Assembly (NCBI RefSeq): GCF_002206635.1
Contig: NZ_NGUO01000004.1
Location: 1 to 64,000, forward strand
Direction: 5' to 3'
DNA length: 64,000 nucleotides
Origin: Polynucleobacter aenigmaticus
GTDB lineage: Bacteria > Pseudomonadota > Gammaproteobacteria > Burkholderiales > Burkholderiaceae
The translations under genes were made by a program, and so were the position numbers. Below the pieces are notes generated by a model. It searched no databases. It saw only the letters and a program-made list of their open reading frames with translations, and was not told where the DNA came from. Shown here piece after piece: positions 33,308 to 42,250 of the stretch (position 1 is its first letter; the number at the start of each line of letters is the position of its first letter).

Positions 33308-33784
33308 CTAGCGGAATCGATCCAAAAGCTTCTTACTAACTTTATCCAATTGAGTGGAGTCTTTGATCAAAAATTGTAGGCCGTTGGAATCTGCAATGAG
33401 CAGCGTATTGCCAGCAATGCGGCGGATATCTTCCTCACCTTTCAGGCGAATTCTGGTCGGCCCACGATCAGTTTCAATATCCCAAATGCTGGGGGTAGCG
33501 AAAGTGGAGACTTTGATAATTTTTTCAATGACGGGCATAAACTCACGCGCAGCCATCTCCTCCTCGATGAGGCCTAACTCAGCCTCCGGAATTGCACCAA
33601 CATCATCAAACCAGCACAACTCTTTACCTGATTGATCTATCAATGAAATCCCGGCACCAGGCGCAGTAATCGGAAAAGCCCTGACGGGATAGACCCCCAC
33701 ATTGCGGTTGCCACCAGCATCGATCAGCACTAGGCGGCCCAGCGAATCTCGCTCAAGCATGTGTGGCTTTTGATAAGGACTCAT
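33308..33784 (-). CDS. DUF1854 family protein of the cyanophycin locus
   Basis: A 158-residue soluble protein of the DUF1854 family. Visible features are LERDSLGRLVLIDAGGNRNV and VYPVRAFPITAPGAGISLID, then ESTFATP-like IKVSTFATPSIWDIETDRGP and FILKGEEDIRR-like RIRLKGEEDIRRIAGNTLLI. The family occurs next to an ABC exporter and cyanophycin synthetases in betaproteobacteria, as here, but its biochemical role is unknown to me. Its ATG overlaps the stop of the ABC transporter gene by four bases, so both are made together. Confidence 0.85.
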   Translation of the reverse strand: MSPYQKPHMLERDSLGRLVLIDAGGNRNVGVYPVRAFPITAPGAGISLIDQSGKELCWFDDVGAIPEAELGLIEEEMAAREFMPVIEKIIKVSTFATPSIWDIETDRGPTRIRLKGEEDIRRIAGNTLLIADSNGLQFLIKDSTQLDKVSKKLLDRFR

Positions 33785-36120
33785 ATACTCCCTCCCGTCT
33801 GCTTCGCTATCACCTCTAAGTGCTCTTCTTCGCCCTCTGCAAGACTTTCTCCAATAGCACCACCCTCAACCAATTCTGCGGCGTGGCGAAGTTGCGCTTG
33901 ATACAAGACGTAGTAGGCACCCTGCGCATCCATCAACGCATCATGCGAACCAATCTCGACGATCTCACCTTTATCGAGCACTACTAAGCGATCTGCTTTT
34001 CTGAGAGTGGAGAGGCGATGGGCAATCGCAATGGTGGTTCGACCTTTAACTAAGTTATCCAAGGCTCGCTGAATTTCTTTTTCAGTTGTAGTGTCGACTG
34101 AAGAAGTGGCTTCATCCAAAATCAGAATGCTTGGGTTAATCAGCAATGCACGTGCAATCGAAATCCGTTGACGCTCACCACCAGAAAGAGATTGACCACG
34201 CTCACCTACCAATGAGTCATAACCTAGCGGTAAGCGGAGAATAAATTCATGGGCATGAGCAGCACGCGCTGCTTCAATAATTTCTTCACGACTTGCATCG
34301 GGTTTGCCATAGGCAATATTTTCAGAAATGGTGCCAAAGAATAAAAATGGCTCCTGCAGAACCAGGCCAATTCGCTTGCGATAGTCAGCAATTCCAATGC
34401 TACGAATGTCACGTCCATCTAAAGCGATCGAGCCAGCGCTCACATCATAGAAGCGACAAATCAGATTTACCAAAGTACTCTTACCAGAGCCGCTGTGACC
34501 AACCAATCCAATCATTTCTCCAGGAGCAATATCTAGATCAATTCCTTTAGATACTGCGCGGTTACCGTAGCGGAAACCCACGCCCCGCAAGGAGATTCGC
34601 CCATTGACTCGACCCAAAGGGGCTGGATTAATCGGCTCAGGCACGCTCGAAACGTGATCCAGAATATCAAAGATGCGTTTCGCGCCGGCAGCCGCTTTTT
34701 GAGTATGCGAAACAATGCGACTCATTGAATCTAGGCGGATATAAAACCGTCCAATATAAGCAAGGAAGGCAATCAACACACCTACCGTCACCTTTTGATG
34801 GGCGACTTGCCAAATGCCAAAACCCCAAACCACCAAGAGGCCAGTTTCAGTCAAGAGTGTGACAGTCGGCGAGAACAATCCCCATACACGATTGACGCGA
34901 TCATTAATTTGTAAATTGTGTTTGTTGGAATCGACAAAACGCTTTAACTCACGGTCTTCTTGAGCAAATGCCTTGACCACGCGAATACCCGGAATGGTAT
35001 CTGCCAAGATATTAGTAACCTCAGACCAGATACGATCAATCTTCTCAAAACCAAAGCGGAGTTTGTCGCGCACAACATGGATCATCCAGACAATGAATGG
35101 CAAAGGTGCGAGCGTTACTAAGGCCAATAAGGGGTCGATCGACACCAGGATAGCTGCAGTCATGGTGATCATCAGCACATCGGTTGCAAAGTCTAAGGCG
35201 TAGAGCGATAAAAATACGCAAATGCGATCTGTCTCAGCGCCGATACGTGCAATTAAGTCACCCGTTCTTTTGCCGCCAAAATACTCCAAAGAAAGTTTGA
35301 GTAAATGCTCAAAGGTGGTGTTGCGCAAATCTGCGCCAATACGCTCACTCACCAAAGCAAGGAGGTAGGTTTTCCACCAGCCCAAGCCCCAAGCTACGAT
35401 AGCCGCTGCAAATAAGGCTAATAAGTATTTGCTCGCCAAATCAAAATCTATGGGATTCCCTTTTTCGTAAGGAATCAACACGTGATCCATGATCGGCATC
35501 GTGAGATAGGGCGGAATCAGGGTTGCACCCGTTGACAGTAAGGTCAGGAAAAAACCCAGTAAAAGCTCTTTTTTGTAGGGGCGAGCGAAACGCCACAACT
35601 TAAATAAAGTCCAGGTAGAAGGAGGAGCATCCTCCTCGGGATCACAAGTCGGACAAGCATCCGAATTCGCAGGCTTAGGGCTCAAACAGACAGGGCATAC
35701 CTGCTTGTCATACTCCGATACCTCATGACTTGACTGCCCCACCTGATCGCCACGCATCAAGTGCTTAAAGCTGTTCTGTAAACGCAAGATTTGAGGATTT
35801 ACTGCTAAGGTGAAGTACCAAAGCCTGAGTAGACTAGTCTCAGATTCCAGCTTGAGATGGCCTACGCCAGCATGATCACCGTGTAGAAGTTGTGCCCCAG
35901 AACTCATTGGCCAAAATTCCGAGCGACCACCATCAACCCAAATCAACCCAGATGGAATCAAGCAAAGCAGGCTTTTTTCAAAGCGCATTTCTCCATCAAG
36001 ATCCAACTCAACCCAGGCCAGTATTGAGTCAAGGTCTTCAATGGAATGCTGCGACCCCCTTAAAACACTGATCCAATGACTTGGCGGAGGTGGTGCGGAT
36101 GGGGAAATTTCTGGCTTCAT
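33781..36120 (-). CDS. ABC transporter (membrane and ATPase domains fused), cyanophycin-locus type
   Basis: A 779-residue half-transporter. Residues 1-135 form a soluble domain, followed by a zinc-ribbon-like QVCPVCLSPKPANSDACPTC (Cys142, 145, 156, 159). Six membrane helices lie at about 185-460. The nucleotide-binding domain has Walker A LVGHSGSGKSTLVNL, signature SLSGGERQRISIARAL, Walker B ILILDEATSSVD and the His switch IAHRLST. It would act as a dimeric exporter. Linkage to DUF1854 and the cph genes suggests a role in cyanophycin or peptide traffic, but the cargo is unknown. A TATACT -10 lies ten bases before the ATG. Confidence 0.88.
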   Translation of the reverse strand: MKPEISPSAPPPPSHWISVLRGSQHSIEDLDSILAWVELDLDGEMRFEKSLLCLIPSGLIWVDGGRSEFWPMSSGAQLLHGDHAGVGHLKLESETSLLRLWYFTLAVNPQILRLQNSFKHLMRGDQVGQSSHEVSEYDKQVCPVCLSPKPANSDACPTCDPEEDAPPSTWTLFKLWRFARPYKKELLLGFFLTLLSTGATLIPPYLTMPIMDHVLIPYEKGNPIDFDLASKYLLALFAAAIVAWGLGWWKTYLLALVSERIGADLRNTTFEHLLKLSLEYFGGKRTGDLIARIGAETDRICVFLSLYALDFATDVLMITMTAAILVSIDPLLALVTLAPLPFIVWMIHVVRDKLRFGFEKIDRIWSEVTNILADTIPGIRVVKAFAQEDRELKRFVDSNKHNLQINDRVNRVWGLFSPTVTLLTETGLLVVWGFGIWQVAHQKVTVGVLIAFLAYIGRFYIRLDSMSRIVSHTQKAAAGAKRIFDILDHVSSVPEPINPAPLGRVNGRISLRGVGFRYGNRAVSKGIDLDIAPGEMIGLVGHSGSGKSTLVNLICRFYDVSAGSIALDGRDIRSIGIADYRKRIGLVLQEPFLFFGTISENIAYGKPDASREEIIEAARAAHAHEFILRLPLGYDSLVGERGQSLSGGERQRISIARALLINPSILILDEATSSVDTTTEKEIQRALDNLVKGRTTIAIAHRLSTLRKADRLVVLDKGEIVEIGSHDALMDAQGAYYVLYQAQLRHAAELVEGGAIGESLAEGEEEHLEVIAKQTGGSI

Positions 36121-36329
36121 TAGTCCTAAAAGTATAGTGGAGCTAGATTTTTTAGATTCAATAACTCTGTCAACTTTAGTCGATAGAAAGCCGTTAAATT
36201 AGCTATATAGGCTTTTTTATGTATTTTTGCCATTTTTGTGGATTTTAATAATTACTAAAACTAGAGAGACAGTCTGAGTCGCCCCTGCCCTCATCTTCTG
36301 AAGTGGCGCCAAGACTACCCATTCCACAT

Positions 36330-38522
36330 ATGCCCCAATTATTAGATAAAACCATTGAGATCCTCAGCGTCAAGCATCTTCGCGGCCCCAACATGTGGAC
36401 TTACCATCCCGTTATTGAAGTGTGGCTCGATATTGGCGATTTGGAGGATTACCCCTCCAACCTGATTCCTGGGTTTTATGAGCGTTTAGTCAAAGCACTT
36501 CCAAGCCTCCAAGAACACCGTTGCAGCTATGGCGAAGCTGGTGGATTTTTAAAGCGAGTTGAAGAAGGTACTTGGCCCGCTCATATCCTCGAGCACCTTA
36601 CCCTTGAGTTACAAAATTTAGCCGGCATTCCAGGTGGATTTGGTAAGGCGCGCGACGGCGATCGTCGTGGCGTTTATAAAGTTATGGTGAGCGCCATCAA
36701 TGAAGAGGTCACACTAACTGCACTCAAATATGCTCGCGACTTATATCTTGCTTTAGCGCAAGACAATAAAGATCCAGTTGCCTTGGTTAAGACCATCATT
36801 GAAGAACTACGAGATCTTGGTGATGACCTATTGCTAGGGCCTAGCACTGCTTGCATTGTGAATGCTGCTGAAGAACGCGGCATCCCCTCCATTCGTTTAT
36901 CTGAGGGCAACTTAGTGCAGCTAGGTTACGGCGCGAACCAACGTCGAATCTGGACGGCTGAAACTGATCAAACTAGTGCTATCGCCGAGACAATCTCTCG
37001 CGATAAAGATCTCACGAAGAGCCTGCTTTCTAGCGCAGGTGTTCCAACTCCGGAGGGTCGCACAGTGACCAGCCCGGATGACGCTTGGGAAGCAGCCCAA
37101 GATATCGGCCTCCCAGTAGTTGTTAAACCAATTGATGGAAACCATGGTCGCGGTGTTTTTATTAATCTCTACACCCAACAAGAAATTGAAGCTGCCTATG
37201 CAGTAGCGATTGACGAAGGCAGCGAAGTGTTAGTAGAGCGCCACATCATCGGTGACGAACATCGTTTATTGGTGGTGGGCAATAAAGTAGTTGCGGCCGC
37301 TAAGGGTGAAACAGTTTGGATTACGGGTGACGGAAAACATACCGTTTTGGAACTAATCCAAATTCAAATTAACTCAGATCCACGTCGTGGCAAAACTGAA
37401 GAGTGCCCACTCAATCCAGTGCGTATTGACTCTGCAGTCGAGTTAGAGCTGGCGCGTCAGAAATTAACTGGTGTCAGTATTCCAAGCGTTGATCAAAAGG
37501 TACTCATTCAAAGTAATGGCAATGTAGCCTTTGATGTCACTGACTTAGTGCACCCAGAAGTAGCCAGTCAAGTTGCATTGGCTGCTCGCGTAGTAGGACT
37601 AGAGATCGCTGGCGTTGATCTAGTTGCACAAGACATTAGCAGGCCCCTAGAAGAACAAAATGCCGCCATTGTGGAAGTGAATGCTGGCCCTGGCTTATTG
37701 ATGCACTTAAAACCAGCAAGCGGCAAGCCTCAGCCTGTAGGTAAAGAAATTGCCAATCACCTCTTCCCGCCAGGAACCGATTTCCGCATCCCGGTAGTGG
37801 GTATCTGTGGTGCTCGTGGCAAAACCCCTGTTGCCGAAATGATTGCGCATTTTTTGCGACTCACCAATTTGTATGTAGGTCTTTCTTGCAGCAAAGGATT
37901 ATTTTTTGGTCATCGCTCAATCCAAAAGAGCAATGCCGCGAATTGGGAAAACGCCCGTCGCACTTTATTAAATCGCGCAGTTCAAGCGGCCGTCATCGAA
38001 AATAACAATCTATCAATGTTGATAGAAGGTTTGGCTTATGACCGCTGCCAAGTAGGCGTTGTGTTAAACGTAGATCCGACAGCCAATTTCCCTCAATACG
38101 CTATTTATGATGAAGACCAAGTCTTTAGTATTATGAGAACGCAAGTCGATGTTGTATTACCTACTGGGGTTGCCGTCCTCAACGCAGACGACCCTATGGT
38201 TGTCAACATGGCGGAGCTTTGTGATGGCGAAGTCATCTTCTTTACCCAAGATTCCTCATCATCGATTGCACAAGAGCACTTAAAAAATGGTGGTCGCATT
38301 GTCATTATTGGCAATCAGCAAATCATCCTGAAATCAAACAAGCATGATCAAAAGAGCATTCCCGTGCCGCGCCATTTCGAGCCAAATGCTAGCGCGCCAT
38401 GGAGGCCCATGAACCTAGGTGCCGCCATTGCTGCAGCCTGGGCTTTAGATATTCCGTTCAACGTTATTGAGGCTGGTGCTGAAACTTTTGTTTCTGACGC
38501 CAGCGTTCCAGCAGGGGCTTAA
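36330..38522 (+). CDS. cphA': Cyanophycin synthetase-like protein CphA'
   Basis: A protein of about 730 residues, shorter than CphA. The N-terminal cyanophycin-synthetase domain begins IEILSVKHLRGPNMWTYHPV. The ATP-grasp domain contains LGPSTACIVNAAEERGIPSI and VVVKPIDGNHGRGVFIN. The Mur-ligase-like domain has an altered P-loop, CGARGKTPVAE near residue 493 instead of GTNGKTTT, and the protein stops at VSDASVPAGA without the last Mur subdomain. In Ralstonia eutropha a similar second synthetase accompanies CphA. Its Mur-type ligase site is probably degenerate while the ATP-grasp site looks intact. The start is unclear (GTG 36303 or ATG 36330; no Shine-Dalgarno). Confidence 0.88.
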   Translation: MPQLLDKTIEILSVKHLRGPNMWTYHPVIEVWLDIGDLEDYPSNLIPGFYERLVKALPSLQEHRCSYGEAGGFLKRVEEGTWPAHILEHLTLELQNLAGIPGGFGKARDGDRRGVYKVMVSAINEEVTLTALKYARDLYLALAQDNKDPVALVKTIIEELRDLGDDLLLGPSTACIVNAAEERGIPSIRLSEGNLVQLGYGANQRRIWTAETDQTSAIAETISRDKDLTKSLLSSAGVPTPEGRTVTSPDDAWEAAQDIGLPVVVKPIDGNHGRGVFINLYTQQEIEAAYAVAIDEGSEVLVERHIIGDEHRLLVVGNKVVAAAKGETVWITGDGKHTVLELIQIQINSDPRRGKTEECPLNPVRIDSAVELELARQKLTGVSIPSVDQKVLIQSNGNVAFDVTDLVHPEVASQVALAARVVGLEIAGVDLVAQDISRPLEEQNAAIVEVNAGPGLLMHLKPASGKPQPVGKEIANHLFPPGTDFRIPVVGICGARGKTPVAEMIAHFLRLTNLYVGLSCSKGLFFGHRSIQKSNAANWENARRTLLNRAVQAAVIENNNLSMLIEGLAYDRCQVGVVLNVDPTANFPQYAIYDEDQVFSIMRTQVDVVLPTGVAVLNADDPMVVNMAELCDGEVIFFTQDSSSSIAQEHLKNGGRIVIIGNQQIILKSNKHDQKSIPVPRHFEPNASAPWRPMNLGAAIAAAWALDIPFNVIEAGAETFVSDASVPAGA

Positions 38523-41093
38523 TTGGAAATCACCCGTATTCGTATGTTGCGCGGCCCAAATTTATGGAGCCGCCATACCTCCCTAGAGGCAATTGTTTCT
38601 TGCGAAGATTCTGAGCGCTCAATCGATTCGATTCCCCAATTTGAAACCAAGATTCGTGAACGCTTCCCTCAACTCGGAAGCATGCGTCGCGGTGGTCATA
38701 ATGAAGTCCTGTCATTAGCGCATGCACTAGAACACGCTGCACTAGGTCTTCAGTCTCAAGCGGGCTGTCCGGTCACCTTTAGTCGCACAGTACAGACGAT
38801 TGAAGTGGGTGTCTACCAAGTTGTAGCCGAGTACACCGAAGAAGTTGTAGGACGCATGGCTTTTGACTTTGCATTTGCGCTCATTCAAGCAACCCTCAAT
38901 GACGCACCATTTGATCTTGCCGCCGCCCTCTCAGAATTAGAAGCCCTGTATGAAGATGTGCGCTTAGGGCCAAGTACCGGCTCAATTGTGGATGCCGCTG
39001 TTCAAAGAAATATTCCCTATCGACGCATGACCGAAGGTAGCATGGTGCAGTTTGGCTGGGGTAGCAAACAAAAACGGATTCAAGCGGCCGAGACTAGTGA
39101 CACCAGTGCAATTGCAGAGGCGATTGCACAAGACAAAGAACTCACCAAGAATTTATTAGCAGCTGCAGGGGTATCCGTTCCGATTGGTGAAGTGGTCACT
39201 ACTGCTGATGATGCATGGCGCGCAGCCCAAAATATTGGCGGACCGATCGTGCTTAAGCCAAAAGATGGCAATCAAGGCAAAGGGGTAGTTGCCAATATCC
39301 AATCTGAAGCTGAGGTTCGTGCTGGTTTTGTTGTCACCCAAGCCTTTGGTCGCGAAACCATTGTGGAACGTTACCTACCTGGCGCCGACTATCGTTTACT
39401 TGTTGTAGGTAATCGGCTTTCAGCAGCAGCACGTCGCGAGCCCGCTCAGGTCGTTGGCGATGGAAAAAATACTGTGGCTCAATTAGTTGAACTAGAGAAT
39501 AAGAATCCATTGCGTGGTGATGGTCACGCTACTGCATTAACAAAGATTCGTTTTGATGAAATTGCGCTTGCCCATTTAGCCGGCAATAATCTCAGCCCGC
39601 AATACGTACCCAAAACAGGTGAACGTGTTCTTTTGCGCAATAACGCTAACCTGAGTACCGGGGGCACGGCAACCGATGTAACCGACGATGTTCATCCTGA
39701 CGTTGCGGCCAGTGCTATTGCTGCCGCACAAATGATTGGACTGGACATCGCTGGGGTAGATATTTTGTGTGAAGCAATCTATAAGCCCTTAGAGATGCAA
39801 GGTGGTGGCATTGTTGAAGTCAATGCAGCACCAGGCTTACGTATGCATCTCAAACCCTCCTACGGTAAGAGTCGACCCGTTGGCGAAGATATCGTCAATA
39901 TGATCTACCCGCTTGGTGAGGATGGCCGTATCCCCGTGGTTGCAGTGACTGGGACTAATGGAAAAACAACCACCGTGCGACTCATCTCTCATTTACTCAA
40001 TGAGACTGGTTTACGTGTTGGCATGACTACTACGGATGGCGTCTACATCAACCATCGCCTCATCGACTCTGGCGACTGCAGTGGACCCAAGAGCGCTCGC
40101 AATGTGCTCATGCACCCTGACGTCGATGCCGCCGTTTTAGAGACGGCCCGGGGCGGTATGCTGCGCGAAGGCTTGGGCTTTGATCGCTGTGAAGTTGCAG
40201 TTGTTACTAATATCGGGGAAGGTGACCACTTAGGGCTGAACTACATCACTAGCGTTGAGGATTTAGCTATTCTGAAGCGAGTTATTGTGCAAAACGTTGC
40301 CCCAACAGGCGCCGCAGTACTCAATGCCGCAGATCCAATTGTGGTCAAAATGGGTGACGTCTGTACCGGTCGAGTTATTTTCTTTGCGCAGAACCAACAT
40401 CATCCTGTAGTTGCAGCACATCGTGCCAAGAACAAAAAAGTGATTTACTTTGATGGCACTTATATCGTTTGCTCTAAAGGATCACGCGTACTCTTCCGCT
40501 TCCCTGTTAGCGAAATTCCATTGACTCAAAATGGCGTTTTAGGATTCCAAGTAGAAAATGCGATGGCCTCTATTGGTGCGGCCTGGGCTTTAGGTTTAGA
40601 TGCCGACAAGATTGCGCGCGGACTACATTCATTCGAGAGCTCCGCCAACGCTGTGCCTGGACGGTTTAATCAGTTCCAGCATAAAGGCGCCACCGTGATT
40701 GCCGACTATGGCCACAACCCAGATGCCATGCGAGCCCTAGCTAGCGCAATTACTGCTATGAAACCCAAGAAAAGCCACGTCGTCATTAGTGGTGCCGGCG
40801 ATCGTCGCGATGAAGATATTCGTGATCTCACGCGCATCCTAGGTAATAACTTTGATAATGTCATCCTCTATCAAGACCAATGTCAACGCGGCCGCGAAGA
40901 TGGTGAAGTATTGAAGCTACTTCAAGAGGGGTTGGTAGGCACGAGCAAAGCTAAGCAAGTAAAAGAGATCACTGGTGAATTTTTGGCCATCGATACTGCA
41001 CTCAATGATTTATCTGCTGGTGATATCTGCCTCATCCTCATTGACCAGGTAGAGGAATCACTTGCCTACCTTAAAGAGAAAGTTCAGCCTTAA
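38523..41093 (+). CDS. cphA: Cyanophycin synthetase CphA
   Basis: An 856-residue enzyme that builds cyanophycin, a poly-aspartate backbone with arginine side chains, without a ribosome. The N-terminal domain starts MEITRIRMLRGPNLWSRHTS. The ATP-grasp domain (IVLKPKDGNQGKGVVANI, VDILCEAIYKPLEMQGGGIV) adds aspartate. The Mur-ligase domain has the intact P-loop VTGTNGKTTTVRLI near residue 476 and the C-terminal ADYGHNPDAMRALASAI, and adds arginine. The TTG start comes directly after the cphA' stop, with AGGGG five bases upstream, so the two are translated as a pair. No cyanophycinase gene is visible here. Confidence 0.95.
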   Translation: MEITRIRMLRGPNLWSRHTSLEAIVSCEDSERSIDSIPQFETKIRERFPQLGSMRRGGHNEVLSLAHALEHAALGLQSQAGCPVTFSRTVQTIEVGVYQVVAEYTEEVVGRMAFDFAFALIQATLNDAPFDLAAALSELEALYEDVRLGPSTGSIVDAAVQRNIPYRRMTEGSMVQFGWGSKQKRIQAAETSDTSAIAEAIAQDKELTKNLLAAAGVSVPIGEVVTTADDAWRAAQNIGGPIVLKPKDGNQGKGVVANIQSEAEVRAGFVVTQAFGRETIVERYLPGADYRLLVVGNRLSAAARREPAQVVGDGKNTVAQLVELENKNPLRGDGHATALTKIRFDEIALAHLAGNNLSPQYVPKTGERVLLRNNANLSTGGTATDVTDDVHPDVAASAIAAAQMIGLDIAGVDILCEAIYKPLEMQGGGIVEVNAAPGLRMHLKPSYGKSRPVGEDIVNMIYPLGEDGRIPVVAVTGTNGKTTTVRLISHLLNETGLRVGMTTTDGVYINHRLIDSGDCSGPKSARNVLMHPDVDAAVLETARGGMLREGLGFDRCEVAVVTNIGEGDHLGLNYITSVEDLAILKRVIVQNVAPTGAAVLNAADPIVVKMGDVCTGRVIFFAQNQHHPVVAAHRAKNKKVIYFDGTYIVCSKGSRVLFRFPVSEIPLTQNGVLGFQVENAMASIGAAWALGLDADKIARGLHSFESSANAVPGRFNQFQHKGATVIADYGHNPDAMRALASAITAMKPKKSHVVISGAGDRRDEDIRDLTRILGNNFDNVILYQDQCQRGREDGEVLKLLQEGLVGTSKAKQVKEITGEFLAIDTALNDLSAGDICLILIDQVEESLAYLKEKVQP

Positions 41094-41124
41094 GAAATAA
41101 TTTAGGGTTTAAAGCCTTATAAGT

Positions 41125-41156
41125 AAAAAGCCCAATCAGTGATTGGGCTTTTTTCT
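41125..41156. terminator. Bidirectional terminator between cphA and fbp
   Basis: AAAAGCCCAATC pairs with GATTGGGCTTTT around a short loop. The T run follows on the plus strand and the matching A-rich flank serves the convergent fbp transcript. Confidence 0.88.
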
Positions 41157-41176
41157 TTGCTACATTATTTCAATAT

Positions 41177-42187
41177 TTAGGCTTGTGAGTGATAGCGCTG
41201 TAGACGCTCTATTTCTTCCTTAGACCCCAGCATCACGGAGACGCGCTCATGGAGCTCAGTAGGAATCATATCCATGATGAGTTGATCGCCATTAGTGGAT
41301 GCACCACCGGCCTGCTCCACTAGGAAACTCATCGGATTAGCTTCATACATTAAACGTAACTTGCCAGGCTTATGCGGCTCACGCTGATCCCACGGGTACA
41401 TAAAGATACCGCCACGTGACAGCACACGGTGCACATCAGCCACCATGGAAGCAATCCAGCGCATATTGAAATCTTTATCGCGCTCGCCACTGACGCCAGC
41501 TAAGCACTCATCTACATAACGACGCACAGGCTCAGCCCAGTGACGCATATTAGACATATTGATGGCAAACTCTTTAGTGGAATGGGCAATCTCTACTGCG
41601 TGCTTGATTAAAACAAATTCGCCGGTCACTTTATTCAAAGTAAACATCACCACGCCATCGCCCAGCGTTAAAGCCATCGTTGTTTGCGGGCCATACACCA
41701 CATAGCCTGCCGCAACTTGATGACGTCCTGATAACAAGAAATCAGCAGTTTGCAATGGTGCCAATGGATCTTGTTTCTTGAGCACAGAAAAAATAGTGCC
41801 GATGGAGACGTTCACATCGATATTGGATGATCCATCCAGCGGATCAAACAGCAACAAGTAATCGCCAGTACCCTGAACCGGGAGCGGCAATTCCATCTCT
41901 TCAGAAGCTAGGCCAGCCAAAGATTTACATCCCTGAACACCGTCAATTAATAAGTCATTAGCAATCACGTCTAGCTTTTGCTGCACTTCACCCTGGACGT
42001 TGCCAGTGCCAGCAGAACCTAATAAGCCAATCAAGGCACCCTGTGCCACTTCATGACTCAAAGTTGAGCAGGTATCAGCAACCGCCAATAAAAGGTCTTG
42101 TAGGCCAGGAGGGATAGCGACACCCTTTACCTTGGCGGAGGCTAAATATTGCTTGAAATTAGTATTAAAAGTACTTGAAGCAGTCAA
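41177..42187 (-). CDS. fbp: Fructose-1,6-bisphosphatase class 1
   Basis: Mg-dependent enzyme of gluconeogenesis, hydrolysing fructose-1,6-bisphosphate in the cytoplasm. The 336 residues contain [20 protein letters not shown], with metal ligands DPLDG, and the family signature [20 protein letters not shown]. The start is a TTG at 42187 with GGAG upstream; no nearby ATG fits. It lies 63 bases downstream of pepN on the same strand. Confidence 0.95.
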   Translation of the reverse strand: MTASSTFNTNFKQYLASAKVKGVAIPPGLQDLLLAVADTCSTLSHEVAQGALIGLLGSAGTGNVQGEVQQKLDVIANDLLIDGVQGCKSLAGLASEEMELPLPVQGTGDYLLLFDPLDGSSNIDVNVSIGTIFSVLKKQDPLAPLQTADFLLSGRHQVAAGYVVYGPQTTMALTLGDGVVMFTLNKVTGEFVLIKHAVEIAHSTKEFAINMSNMRHWAEPVRRYVDECLAGVSGERDKDFNMRWIASMVADVHRVLSRGGIFMYPWDQREPHKPGKLRLMYEANPMSFLVEQAGGASTNGDQLIMDMIPTELHERVSVMLGSKEEIERLQRYHSQA

Positions 42188-42250
42188 AAGGAGTTTCTCC
42201 GTAATGGGTTTATTTCTGTATGGGCTCTATTTTGCCTTGTTCTTGGCAGG

